From the NCBI RefSeq assembly GCF_014645895.1, contig NZ_BMMP01000009.1, forward strand, positions 62,001 through 126,000: 64,000 nt of DNA, given 5' to 3'. Below, in pieces: positions 52,091-60,636 of this stretch (the stretch's first letter is position 1; every line of letters starts with the position of its first letter). Both the position numbers and the translations under genes were made by a program. The notes beneath the pieces are model-generated. The model searched no databases. It had not been told where the DNA came from and saw only the letters and a list, made by a program, of their open reading frames with translations. Source of the DNA: Streptomyces daqingensis. GTDB taxonomy: Bacteria > Actinomycetota > Actinomycetes > Streptomycetales > Streptomycetaceae.

Positions 52091-54084
52091 ACGGCTTGCG
52101 CCTCCAGCCCGTTGAGCCAGTGCCGCAGCTCGCCCACGGTGCGCAGCTCGGCCAGCTCCTCCGCGTCTACGTCGTAGTTGTGGTCGCCCGCCAGTTTGAC
52201 GGTGATCTGCAGCCGCGCCAGGGAGTCGATGCCGATCTCCGACAGGAGCGAGCTGTCGCTGAACTCGGTCTGCGGGTTGCGCGCGTGCTCGCGGAGCACC
52301 GCCGCCGCCAGGTCCGCGCTGTCCTCCGCGGGGCCCTGCTCGCCGGGCCAGTAGCGCTGCGTCTGCCACGGGTACGTCGGCAGCGGCACGAACCGGCAGC
52401 CGGAGCCGAAGAGCTGGTCGGAGTCGACGGGACGGCCGGCGAGGTACTGCTCGACGAAGGAGGACAGCTTCCTGGTGCGCTTGTCCTCGACCTGCGCCTC
52501 ACCGTTCAGGAACCGTTCGAGGGCGGTGACGATCTCGTCGTGCGCGGTGCCCGTCACCGCGATCCGGTGCGCGTGGTGCTGGCGGCGGGTCGCGGCGCTG
52601 TAGCAGATGTCGCGCAGCGGGTGGGTGGATCCCTGCCCGTCGGGTCCCAGGTACCGGATGTAGTCGCGGGCGAGTGTGTCCAGCGCGGCGGGGGTCCGGG
52701 CCGAGAGCGGGAGCATGTACGCCCTGCTCGTCAGCCGCGGCCGCCGCAGCAGAGGGGTGTTGCCGCCCGCGGTGGTCTCGCCCTGGGCGACCACCAGGTG
52801 CGCGTTGAGGCAGGAGCCGCCCTGCCCGGTGATCCCCGCGAGGACGGGCCTGCCGTGGTCGGGCAGGTCCTGCAGCTTGGTGGGGACCTCCAGCGGCAGG
52901 TTCTCCCAGGGGACGAGGGGGTTGGGGGAGTCGTGGTGGAGGGTCGGCGGCAGCTGGCCGTGTTCGAGGCACATGACCGTCTTGATCAGGCCGGCCATGC
53001 CGCCCGCCGCCTCCGCGTGCCCGACGTTGGTCTTCACCGAACCGACGTAGCAGCGGCGGTCCAGCGGCCTTCCCTCTCCGAGGACCTGGCCGAGCGCGCA
53101 GAGCTCGAGCGGGTCGAGGGCCGGCGACCCGGTGCCGTGCGCCTCGACGAAGTCGACGTCCGACGGGGAGACCCCGGCGTCCTCGTAGGCCCATCTGAGC
53201 ACCTCGATCTGGCCCGCCAGAGAGGGAGTCAGCAGCGATTCGCTGGTACGGCCGTCGTTGCTGACGGCGCTGCCGCGGATGACGGCGCGGATGCGGTCGC
53301 CGTCGGCGCGGGCCTCCGTGAGCGGCTTGAGGATGACGACGCCGACGCCGTCGCTCGGTGCGTAGCCGTCGGCGTCCGCGTCCCCGAACTTGCTGCGGCC
53401 GTCGGTCGCGAGGGTCCCGGCCTGCGTCATCATCACGGTCTCGTCGGGACGGAGCGCGAGGTTGACCCCGGCGGCGATCGCCAGCGGAGTCTCCTTGGCG
53501 CGCAGGCTCTGCACGGCCGCGTGCACCGCGGCGAGCGAGGACGAGCACGCGGTGTCGATCGTGACGCTCGGGCCCCGGAAGTCGTAGACCCAGGAGAGCC
53601 GGGCCGGAAGCAGCGAACGGAAGTTGTGGAACGCGGAGGGCGTGACGGACTCCAGGCCCTCCCGGAAGCGCGTCTCGAGGAAGTCGGCGCGGGTGTTGCC
53701 CACGTACACGCCCGTCCTGCTGCCGGCGAGCGCGTCGGGCCGCTGCCCGGCGTCCTCCAGCGCCTCCCAGGTCGTCATCAGCAACAGCCGGTGCTGGGGG
53801 TCGAGTTCGACGGCCTCGGTGTGTGACATCTCGAAGAACTCGGCGTCGAAGTCGGCCATGTCCTCCAGGTATCCCGCACGGCGGCTGCGCACCGTCCCGG
53901 GTTTCCCCTCGGGGGAGTACAGGGCGTCCACGTCGTAGCGGTCGGCGGGCGTCTCACTCGTGACGTCCCGGCCGTCGCTCAGTATGTCCCACAGCTCGTC
54001 GGCTCCGGACGCGCCGGGGAACCGGCACGCCATGCCGATCACAGCCACCGACCGTGCCTCGATGTCCGCCTTCGACCTCTTCAC
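52087..54084 (-). CDS. AT-less polyketide synthase: KS-ACP didomain protein
   Basis: A 665-residue PKS protein. The ketosynthase has TACSSS (active-site Cys about residue 175), EAHGTGS (His) and NVGHAEAAGG (second His). The KS-AT linker (LPLSARTPAALDTLARDY) is followed directly by the post-AT linker (VPLPTYPWQTQRYW), so the acyltransferase domain is missing between intact scars. An ACP follows with the phosphopantetheine serine in IGIDSLARLQ. There is no KR, DH or TE. Extender units must be loaded by an AT encoded elsewhere or by the neighbouring adenylation enzyme. Confidence 0.88.
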   Translation of the reverse strand: MKRSKADIEARSVAVIGMACRFPGASGADELWDILSDGRDVTSETPADRYDVDALYSPEGKPGTVRSRRAGYLEDMADFDAEFFEMSHTEAVELDPQHRLLLMTTWEALEDAGQRPDALAGSRTGVYVGNTRADFLETRFREGLESVTPSAFHNFRSLLPARLSWVYDFRGPSVTIDTACSSSLAAVHAAVQSLRAKETPLAIAAGVNLALRPDETVMMTQAGTLATDGRSKFGDADADGYAPSDGVGVVILKPLTEARADGDRIRAVIRGSAVSNDGRTSESLLTPSLAGQIEVLRWAYEDAGVSPSDVDFVEAHGTGSPALDPLELCALGQVLGEGRPLDRRCYVGSVKTNVGHAEAAGGMAGLIKTVMCLEHGQLPPTLHHDSPNPLVPWENLPLEVPTKLQDLPDHGRPVLAGITGQGGSCLNAHLVVAQGETTAGGNTPLLRRPRLTSRAYMLPLSARTPAALDTLARDYIRYLGPDGQGSTHPLRDICYSAATRRQHHAHRIAVTGTAHDEIVTALERFLNGEAQVEDKRTRKLSSFVEQYLAGRPVDSDQLFGSGCRFVPLPTYPWQTQRYWPGEQGPAEDSADLAAAVLREHARNPQTEFSDSSLLSEIGIDSLARLQITVKLAGDHNYDVDAEELAELRTVGELRHWLNGLEAQAV

Positions 54085-55035
54085 CCGTACACCCCTTCAA
54101 TGCTTCCCTGATGTTCCTGCGCCGGCGCGCTCACCTGCGCCGCTGCTCCCGGCGGGGCGGGGTCCGGAAGGCGGCTGACGCGCCTTCGGAACCGCCGCGC
54201 CGGGGAGGGCGTCCCGGGAACGGGCAGGCAGGAACTCGTCACTCTGCGAATGACTCTGACTTCGTGCGGGTCAGCGACACCCGGCCAGGTGTCTTGCCGG
54301 GTTCTCCGCCGTACGCTCCCTGCGCTCGGGCGCACGTGTACGGCGGCGTCGTGCACGGCACGGCCATGGGGGGACCGCCCTCTCGGCGCCGGTTCTGCCG
54401 GTTCTGCCGGCGTGTCCGTACTCGCCGATGGTGCCGGTGCGGCGGGTGGTTCGTGGGGGTGGGCCGATCCGGCTGATGCGTGGGAGGCGCACCGCTGCCG
54501 CAAGCCTCGTAGGAATTCGTGGAGTTCTTAGGAGATAGCTCATAACCGCTTCACTGACAGGGCCCTGCTGCGGAAGCCTGCGGCACGATGCTCCCCGTGG
54601 AGTGACGTACGCGGCTCGCCACGCTTCGCTCCCTCCTCACGCCTTGGCTCAAGTCCGGCCCCTCGCACCGCTGGTCGGCGGGAGGGGGTCACACCCCGCC
54701 CATGCGTCGGGAGCCGGCATTCTCCGGTCACATCCGCCGCAAGGGCAACCGCGTGTCTCCGATCACACGTCAAACACGCGGCACCCATTGTCATATGCGA
54801 GACCGTTCATGCTCGATAGCGCTCGGGGGAATGGCGGGAAGTGATCGTCGGCCGGTTCGGAAGGAGAAAACTGGACAGAATGCCAGGCTGGCCCCTCACC
54901 GGCCGTGCCAGCAGCCTCCGTCACTGCTGTACGGTCCGTCAACGGGTCGTCGCTGTAAGAGAGTTGTGACCAGAAGTACCCGTAGTTGCCTCGGGGACAG
55001 TACGTACGGTCCCGGGTCTGGTTTCATGTGCACTC
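54085..55035. other. Long intergenic region between PKS and GAF genes
   Basis: About 950 bases without a credible gene. Two tandem CCGGTTCTG copies (near 54391) and an AT-richer patch at 54505-54545 (GGAATTCGTGGAGTTCTTAG) stand out; the latter is a likely promoter region for the PKS operon or an unannotated RNA. The stretch 54820-55030 probably carries the promoter of the GAF/PAS gene. Short ORFs here lack ribosome-binding sites. Confidence 0.4.
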
Positions 55036-56070
55036 ATGGAACCCCGGACACCCAACCCCACCCCGGAAGAGGGCGAGCAGCGCCGGCGGCGGCTGCAAAT
55101 ACTCGGCCTCAACACCTCGGACCCCGAAGCGAAGTTCGACCGCGTGGCCCGGCTCGCCGGCCGTTTCGCCCAAGCCCCCCTGGCTATGGTCAACTTCATC
55201 AACGACGAGCGCCAGATGTTCCGCGGCATGTACACGCCGCCCAGCGGCGACGACAGCGGCGGCACCGAAGGCATCGCCTTCGACCTGAGCAACCTCCCCG
55301 AGGTCGCCCGCGAAGCCCCCATCGACTACGGCTTCTGCCCCCACGTGGTCGCCGACAAGTCGCAGCTCGCCCTGGACGACGTCTTCGACTACCCCCGCTT
55401 CAAGGGCAACCCGCTGGTGAACGAGATGGGCGTGCGGTCCTACCTCGGCACCCCGCTCCTGGACCACACCGGCGTGATCCTCGGCACCGTGTGCGTGGCG
55501 GACATGCGGCCCCGCCAGTGGAGTTCCGACCACATGGAGAGCATGCAGAGCCTGGCCTCGACCCTGCTCTCCGAGTTCCAGCTGCGCGACAGCCTCCTCG
55601 CACAGCAGCAGGAGATGTTCGCCATCTTCGACGGGGCGCCCTTCCCCATCATGCTCACCGAGGGCCCCGACCACGTGCTGCGCTACGCCAACGCCAAGCA
55701 GGGCGCGGCCTTCGGCCGGGTCCAGCAGCTCAGCAAGGGCCGGCAGGTCCTTCCGGGGCTCGACTCCGTCGGCGTCTTCAAGACCATGGACCGTGCGCTG
55801 AGTTCGGGCCAGACGGCGTCGCTCGGCGAGGCGCGCATCGCGTCCTACGACTACGAGGAGCCGCAGGTCTTCACCTTCACCTGCACCCCCGTCCGGCTGT
55901 CTCCGACGGCGCCCGTCAGCGGCGTCCTGACCGTGGCGATGAACATCACCGGGCAGGCCCCGAGCGGCAGCGAGCAGAAGCTCGCGGCGGACCTGACCTC
56001 CCAGTTCGAGCGCATCGGCCAGGGCTGGCCCGCGGCCGGCGACGGTGAGAACGGAGCCAGCCTCCGATAG
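55036..56070 (+). CDS. GAF and PAS domain sensor protein
   Basis: A 344-residue soluble protein. Residues about 25-185 form a GAF domain of the type RLAGRFAQAPLAMVNFINDERQMFRG with IDYGFCPHVVADKSQLALDDVF and SYLGTPLLDHTGVILGTVCVADM. Residues about 205-310 form a PAS-like domain (MFAIFDGAPFPIMLTEGPDHVLRYANAKQGAAFG). No kinase or output domain is present, so it may act as a partner or ligand sensor. The conserved FCPHVV segment is common in GAF proteins of this subtype. Its genomic neighbours do not suggest a pathway. Confidence 0.8.
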   Translation: MEPRTPNPTPEEGEQRRRRLQILGLNTSDPEAKFDRVARLAGRFAQAPLAMVNFINDERQMFRGMYTPPSGDDSGGTEGIAFDLSNLPEVAREAPIDYGFCPHVVADKSQLALDDVFDYPRFKGNPLVNEMGVRSYLGTPLLDHTGVILGTVCVADMRPRQWSSDHMESMQSLASTLLSEFQLRDSLLAQQQEMFAIFDGAPFPIMLTEGPDHVLRYANAKQGAAFGRVQQLSKGRQVLPGLDSVGVFKTMDRALSSGQTASLGEARIASYDYEEPQVFTFTCTPVRLSPTAPVSGVLTVAMNITGQAPSGSEQKLAADLTSQFERIGQGWPAAGDGENGASLR

Positions 56071-56726
56071 GCCCGAGGGCCGTGACCGGTACGGTTCCCG
56101 GACGCCCAGGCGGGCGGGAACCTGGTTTCCACGCGGTTTTCCGCGGACGCTCCGCCGCGCTCCCCTGATGTGGTGTTCGGGGCCGAGCCGGCAGTCGGGT
56201 GCGGAGGTACATCCCGCGCCTTCCCGGGCGGTTGATTTCCGGCCGACTGGCGGAGCGCCGCGGAAAACCGTCGGCCGCCGCCGAGAGTGCGGTGGCCCGT
56301 TTGCGTTGTCGGCATGCGTGACCTGCATATTCCCTTGATGCCCGCGCCTCTTCGCGGGCCGCTGCGGGCTCTTCCGCCGCCACGGGGCACCGGCCGTACG
56401 TGCCTGTGCGCACACCCCATCGCGCAGAGGGCTCGCGCCGTCTCGCACCGAAAGGGCGACGACGTACCGGAGTGCCGGATTCCTTCCCCGTCGATCCTTT
56501 GGGGACGGTCCGCTGAAACCCTTATTAGAATGTGTGCTCGAACACAATCAGCCAGATCCCGGGCAAAATCTCGTCTGCATTTCGGGCCATATCCAAGGAA
56601 TGACCCACAGGCCCGTTAACGAGTCGTTTGCCCTCGCCTCTCCCTTATCGCCGGGAGGACGGGGGTGCCGGCGGCCGGACCGTAAGCCCTTGCCGGGCTC
56701 CCGCCGGTGTCCGTTATGGTCGCCGT
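56071..56726. other. Intergenic region with long inverted repeat and promoter-like stretch
   Basis: About 655 bases. It holds a near-perfect 22-bp inverted repeat (56134-56270). Further on, 56490-56640 is relatively AT-rich and contains the palindrome TGTGCTCGAACACA (about 56530), a candidate operator upstream of the phosphoesterase gene. No protein gene is seen. Confidence 0.45.
56134..56270. repeat. 22-bp near-perfect inverted repeat with 92-bp spacer
   Basis: Arms at 56134-56156 and 56249-56270 are reverse complements except for one extra A in the first arm (CGGTTTTCCGCGG then A then CGCTCCGCC). The 92-bp spacer contains nothing recognisable. The arms could be the ends of a degenerate mobile element or a long transcript hairpin. 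Confidence 0.7.
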
Positions 56727-57233
56727 GTGCGACTTCTGCTGACCTCGGACACCCACCTGCCGAAGCGGGCCAAGCAGATTCCCGGACGGCTGCTGGACGA
56801 GATCGAGCGCGCCGACGCCGTCTTCCACGCCGGGGACTGGGTCGACACCGCCACCCTCGACCTGTTCGAGGCGCGCGCCCGGCTGCTCGTCGCCGTCTAC
56901 GGCAACAACGACGGCCCCGGACTGCGGGAGCGCCTGAGCGAGAGGGCCGACGTGGAACTGGGGGGAGTCCGCTTCTCCGTCGTGCACGAGACCGGTCCCG
57001 CGCAGGGCCGCGAGCGCCGCTGCGCGGAACGTTTCTCCGGGCGTGACGTGCTGGTCTTCGGCCACAGCCACATCCCGTGGGACACCACGACGGACGACGG
57101 GCGGCTGCGGCTGCTCAACCCCGGCTCGCCCACCGACCGCCGCCGCCAGCCGTACTGCACCTACATGACTGCACGGGCGGAGGGCGGTGCGCTGAGCGGA
57201 GTGCGGTTGCATCGGCTGCCTCGTCGGCGTTGA
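56727..57233 (+). CDS. YfcE/MJ0936-type metallophosphoesterase
   Basis: A 168-residue calcineurin-like phosphoesterase. Metal-ligand motifs are TSDTHLP (Asp and His, about residue 7), HAGDWVD (about residue 35), GNND (about residue 60) and VFGHSHIPWD (about residue 111), with NPGS near residue 130. Enzymes of this small family hydrolyse phosphodiesters; the natural substrate is unknown. The GTG start was chosen because an upstream ATG is out of frame and the motif TSDTH must be near the N-terminus. Confidence 0.85.
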   Translation: MRLLLTSDTHLPKRAKQIPGRLLDEIERADAVFHAGDWVDTATLDLFEARARLLVAVYGNNDGPGLRERLSERADVELGGVRFSVVHETGPAQGRERRCAERFSGRDVLVFGHSHIPWDTTTDDGRLRLLNPGSPTDRRRQPYCTYMTARAEGGALSGVRLHRLPRRR

Positions 57234-57251
57234 GCGGTCCGGCCGGCCGCG

Positions 57252-57764
57252 TCAGCTGCGGCCGTGGCCGTGGGACGCGCCCTGCTCGATCGTCCCGCCG
57301 AACTTGGCCTGCACGGGGATGAGCTTCTTGTCGGAGTCGGCGAGTACGAGCCAGCGGGAGCCGACCAGGTAGGTGCCGCCGTAGGGCTTGGAGTAGTCGA
57401 GCCAGCCGCGCTTGGCCCTGTTGTCCTTGAAGGTGACCATCGTGAAGAGGGTCTTGTCCTTCTTGCAGCTGCCCAGCCGGTAGTCCTCGACCTTCTTGGT
57501 GACCTTCACCTTGCACTCCAGGGCGCCGCCGAGCTTCTCCACGCTGGGCGGAGTGCCCTTCGCGCTCACGGACGCCGTGCCGTCGCCCGAATCGCTGCAA
57601 CCGCCGAGCAGTGCCACGACCGAGGCGGCGGCGAGTACGGGAAGGACGAACCTGCGGTGCCGCCTGGGCGTCTCCGGCCGGGACGGGGCCCCCTCGTGCG
57701 GCGGAGCCCCCTCCTCGCGCTGCCGGACGCGAGCGGCCCGGGCCGCTGGCAACTGGTCTCTCAT
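57252..57764 (-). CDS. Secreted lipoprotein, unknown function
   Basis: A 170-residue protein. A basic, Arg-rich N-terminal stretch of about 38 residues precedes the hydrophobic segment RFVLPVLAAASVVALLGGC, which ends in a lipobox cysteine. The mature part is lysine-rich with CKVKVTKKVEDYRLGSC and GGTYLVGSRWLVLADSDKKLIPVQ, a likely beta domain with one disulphide. The ATG follows AGGAGCGC. It converges with the phosphoesterase gene 18 nt away. No family recognised. Confidence 0.65.
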   Translation of the reverse strand: MRDQLPAARAARVRQREEGAPPHEGAPSRPETPRRHRRFVLPVLAAASVVALLGGCSDSGDGTASVSAKGTPPSVEKLGGALECKVKVTKKVEDYRLGSCKKDKTLFTMVTFKDNRAKRGWLDYSKPYGGTYLVGSRWLVLADSDKKLIPVQAKFGGTIEQGASHGHGRS

Positions 57765-57926
57765 CAGCGCTCCTGTGAAGGCGAAAGCGGTCTCCGACTT
57801 TAGGACGGACGCCGGGGGCGGGGCCGTCTTTGTCATCAGAGTGAAAACTTCGTGTGCGCTTCGCGGAGGCCGTCCGGCCGCGGCGTGCCGACGTCCCTGA
57901 GCCGGGGGCGCGGCGGAGGGCCGGAC

Positions 57927-58628
57927 TCAGTCCGAAGGCCGCTTCCCCGAGGTGAGATAGGCGATGACCATGTCGCCCAGCATCGTCCGGTAGTGCTCGT
58001 GCCGGTCCGGGGCCGTGAGGTCGCGCCCGAAGATCGCGCGGAACGTGTGGCGGTTGGCGACGCGGAAGAAGCAGAACGAGCTGATCATCGCGTGGAGGTC
58101 CAGGGCGTCCACGTCGGCCGTGAAGACGCCTTCCGCCCTGCCGGCCTCCAGGATCCGCTCGATGACCGTGATCGCGGGCGAGTTGAGGGAGCCGAGCCTC
58201 TCGGAAGCGGCGAGGTGCTCCGCCTGGTGGGTGTTCTCGATGCCGACGAGGCGGATGAAGTCCGGGTGGGCCTCGTGGTGGTCGAAGGTCAGCTCGGCCA
58301 GGCGCCGGATCGCGGCCACGGGGTCCGAGTGCTCGACGTCCAGCTGCTGCTCCTTGCGGCGGATGACCGCGTAGGCCTCCTCCAGCACGGCCGTGAACAG
58401 GCCCTCCTTGCTGCCGAAGTAGTAGTAGATCATCCGCTTCGTGGTCTGGATGCGCGCGGCGATCTCGTCGACCCTCGCCCCCGCGTAGCCCAGCCTCGCG
58501 AACTCCCGGGTCGCGACCTCCAGGATCTCCGCGCGCGTACGTGCGGCGTCCCTGGTGCGCCTCGCCGGGCGGGACGACGTGGAAGGCCGCGGCTGGGAGG
58601 GCGACGGGCCGGAGACGGCGGCGGGCAT
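57927..58628 (-). CDS. TetR-family repressor of the shikimate operon
   Basis: A 233-residue TetR regulator. The HTH spans about residues 28-75 (RTRAEILEVATREFARLGYAGARVDEIAARIQTTKRMIYYYFGSKEGLF). The C-terminal ligand domain has the pattern VGIENTHQAEHL and ALDLHAMISSFCFFRVANRHTF. It lies downstream of, and on the same strand as, the three catabolic genes, 90 nt after the dehydratase gene. It is the natural candidate to bind the palindromes upstream of the transporter gene, with shikimate or a pathway intermediate as inducer; this is inferred. Confidence 0.8.
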   Translation of the reverse strand: MPAAVSGPSPSQPRPSTSSRPARRTRDAARTRAEILEVATREFARLGYAGARVDEIAARIQTTKRMIYYYFGSKEGLFTAVLEEAYAVIRRKEQQLDVEHSDPVAAIRRLAELTFDHHEAHPDFIRLVGIENTHQAEHLAASERLGSLNSPAITVIERILEAGRAEGVFTADVDALDLHAMISSFCFFRVANRHTFRAIFGRDLTAPDRHEHYRTMLGDMVIAYLTSGKRPSD

Positions 58629-58717
58629 GCTGCTCCTCGGCGGTTCTGTTCGGCGGTGTGCTCCGCGGGTCCGGCGAGCGCCGGTCCCGACAGGCTACGG
58701 ACTCGCGGGTGCGAACG

Positions 58718-60538
58718 TCATACGGCGCCGAGTTGGGCTGCGTGCTGGGCGGCGAGCCTGACCGTGGCGTTGCGTGCGCCGTAACCGTCGTAACCGCCGG
58801 TGCGCTGGACCACTTCGAAGAAGACCCTGCCCACGGTGACCGTGTAGAAGTGGAAGAACTCGCCGTCGCCGTCCCGGTCGTAGAGGATGCCGAACTCCCG
58901 CAGCCGGGCGAGCTGTTCGGCGGGCAGCTCGTACCGGGCGCCGAGGTCGTCGTAGTAGTTCGCCGGGATGGGAAGGACGGGCGTCCCCCGGTCGCGCAGC
59001 CGCCGCGCGGTGTCGACGATGTCGTCCGTGGCGAGGGCGATGTGCTGGCTGCGGGTCGCCTCGCCCTCCGGGCTGGGTGCGACGTTCAGCGCGATGCGCA
59101 GCGGCGTGCCGCCGGAACCGGCGACGGCGAGGCTGCGGAAGAGGCCGTACGGATCGGCCAGGTCCTGGCTCTCGTCGGGCTTGAGGCCCAGGACGCTGCG
59201 GTAGAACAGGGCGGCCTCGTCGAAGTGGTGCCATGGCTGCGGGAGCGCCACGTGGTCGATGGTGCCGAGCCCGGTGCCGCCGCCGTCGTCCGGTGCTCCG
59301 GGCGTCCCCGCCGCACCCGCTGGGGCGAAGTCGTCCGTCCAGCTCGGATGTCCCGGACTGCCGGTGCGGCAGAAGAACAGCTCCGTCCCGTCGGGTCCCG
59401 CGACCGCGTCCAGCGGTGCCTCGCCCTCACCGCGGCGGCGCGGTACCACGGGGGCGAGCAGGGTCTCGGCGCGGCGTACGGACGCGGCCGGGTCGGCGGA
59501 CTCCAGTCCCACGGCGGCCAGCGACGGGCCCGAACGCCGGTCCGAGCCCGCGGTGTTGATGAGGACCCTGGCCTCGCCCTGCTCCCACAGCTCCACCGGC
59601 TTTCCACGGTGCCGTCCGGTGCGGGCGAAGCCGAGGGAGCCGAGCAGGGAGATGAGCGGTTCGGAGTCCGCCGCGGTCAGTTCGGCGAAGGCGAAGCCGG
59701 ACGGCACGACGGGTTCCGGCAGGGCCGCCAGCCCCGCGGACTCCTCCAGGGCGAGCAGCGAACGCATCGCGTCGAGCGCCGTACGCCCCGCGTCGGCCTG
59801 CCGGAAGACGTCGTTGAAGACCTCGAGGGAGAGCGGCCCCCGGTATCCGGCCCGCACCGCGTGCGCCAGCAGCCCGGCGACGTCCAGACCGCCCTGACCG
59901 GGGAAGCACCGGTAGTGGCGGCTCCACTGGAGGACGTCCATGGCCATGAGCGGGGCGTCGGCGAGCTGCAGGAAGAAGATCTTCTCGCCGGGGATGTCCT
60001 CGATGCCGCGCGGGTCGGACGCGCGGGACAGGATGTGGAAGCTGTCCAGGCAGGTTCCCAGCGCCGGGTGGTCCGCCGCCTCGACCACGCGCCACGCGTG
60101 GTCGTACGTGCTGATGTGCCGCCCCCACGCGAGCGCTTCGTAGGCGATGCGGACGCCGTGCCGCTCGGCCCGTCCGGCGAGCAGGTTCAGCTGCTCCGCG
60201 GCGAGTCCGTCGTCGTCGATCGCGTCCGGCGAGACGCTGGAGCACACGAGCATCGTGTCCGCGCCCAGCCGCGCCATCACCTCGAACTTGCTCTCGGCGC
60301 GGCGCAGGTTCCGCTCCAGGAGCGCGTCCGGTACGGCCTCGAAGTCGCGGAACGGCTGGTACAGGTCGACGGCGAGGCCGAGGTCGGCGGCGCGCGCCCG
60401 TACCTCCTCGGGGGTGAGGGGCGAAGCGATCAGGTCGTTCTCGAAGATCTCCACCCCCTCGAAACCCGCTGCGGCAGCAGCGGTCAGCTTCTCGGAGAGC
60501 GATCCGCTCAGCGAGACCGTGGCGATGGACTTGCGCAT
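58718..60538 (-). CDS. 3-dehydroshikimate dehydratase (QuiC/DSD type, isomerase-VOC fusion)
   Basis: A 606-residue bifunctional-type enzyme. Residues about 1-275 are a sugar-phosphate isomerase/xylose isomerase-like TIM barrel (VEIFENDLIASPLTPEEVRA, YQPFRDFEAVP, AYEALAWGRHISTYDHAW). Residues about 300-600 are two VOC modules similar to 4-hydroxyphenylpyruvate dioxygenase (HVALPQPWHHFDEAALFYRS, HIALATDD, FHFYTVTVGRVFFEVVQR). This combination is the bacterial QuiC/DSD type converting 3-dehydroshikimate to protocatechuate. It follows the shikimate dehydrogenase gene by 98 nt. Confidence 0.85.
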   Translation of the reverse strand: MRKSIATVSLSGSLSEKLTAAAAAGFEGVEIFENDLIASPLTPEEVRARAADLGLAVDLYQPFRDFEAVPDALLERNLRRAESKFEVMARLGADTMLVCSSVSPDAIDDDGLAAEQLNLLAGRAERHGVRIAYEALAWGRHISTYDHAWRVVEAADHPALGTCLDSFHILSRASDPRGIEDIPGEKIFFLQLADAPLMAMDVLQWSRHYRCFPGQGGLDVAGLLAHAVRAGYRGPLSLEVFNDVFRQADAGRTALDAMRSLLALEESAGLAALPEPVVPSGFAFAELTAADSEPLISLLGSLGFARTGRHRGKPVELWEQGEARVLINTAGSDRRSGPSLAAVGLESADPAASVRRAETLLAPVVPRRRGEGEAPLDAVAGPDGTELFFCRTGSPGHPSWTDDFAPAGAAGTPGAPDDGGGTGLGTIDHVALPQPWHHFDEAALFYRSVLGLKPDESQDLADPYGLFRSLAVAGSGGTPLRIALNVAPSPEGEATRSQHIALATDDIVDTARRLRDRGTPVLPIPANYYDDLGARYELPAEQLARLREFGILYDRDGDGEFFHFYTVTVGRVFFEVVQRTGGYDGYGARNATVRLAAQHAAQLGAV

Positions 60539-60636
60539 GGCGTTCTCCTCGGATGCGCCGGTGTTCTCGTACGTCCGGACTTCTCGCGGACGCCTGCCGG
60601 ACGGGGGCTCCCGCCCGGCGGCGGCCGCGAGCCCCG

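Noticed and set aside
54271-54543. 90-residue minus-strand ORF starting MSYLLRTPRIPTRL
   Set aside because: The start looks like a possible leader peptide, but there is no ribosome-binding site and the rest is Arg/Pro-rich low-complexity sequence typical of GC-rich shadow frames.
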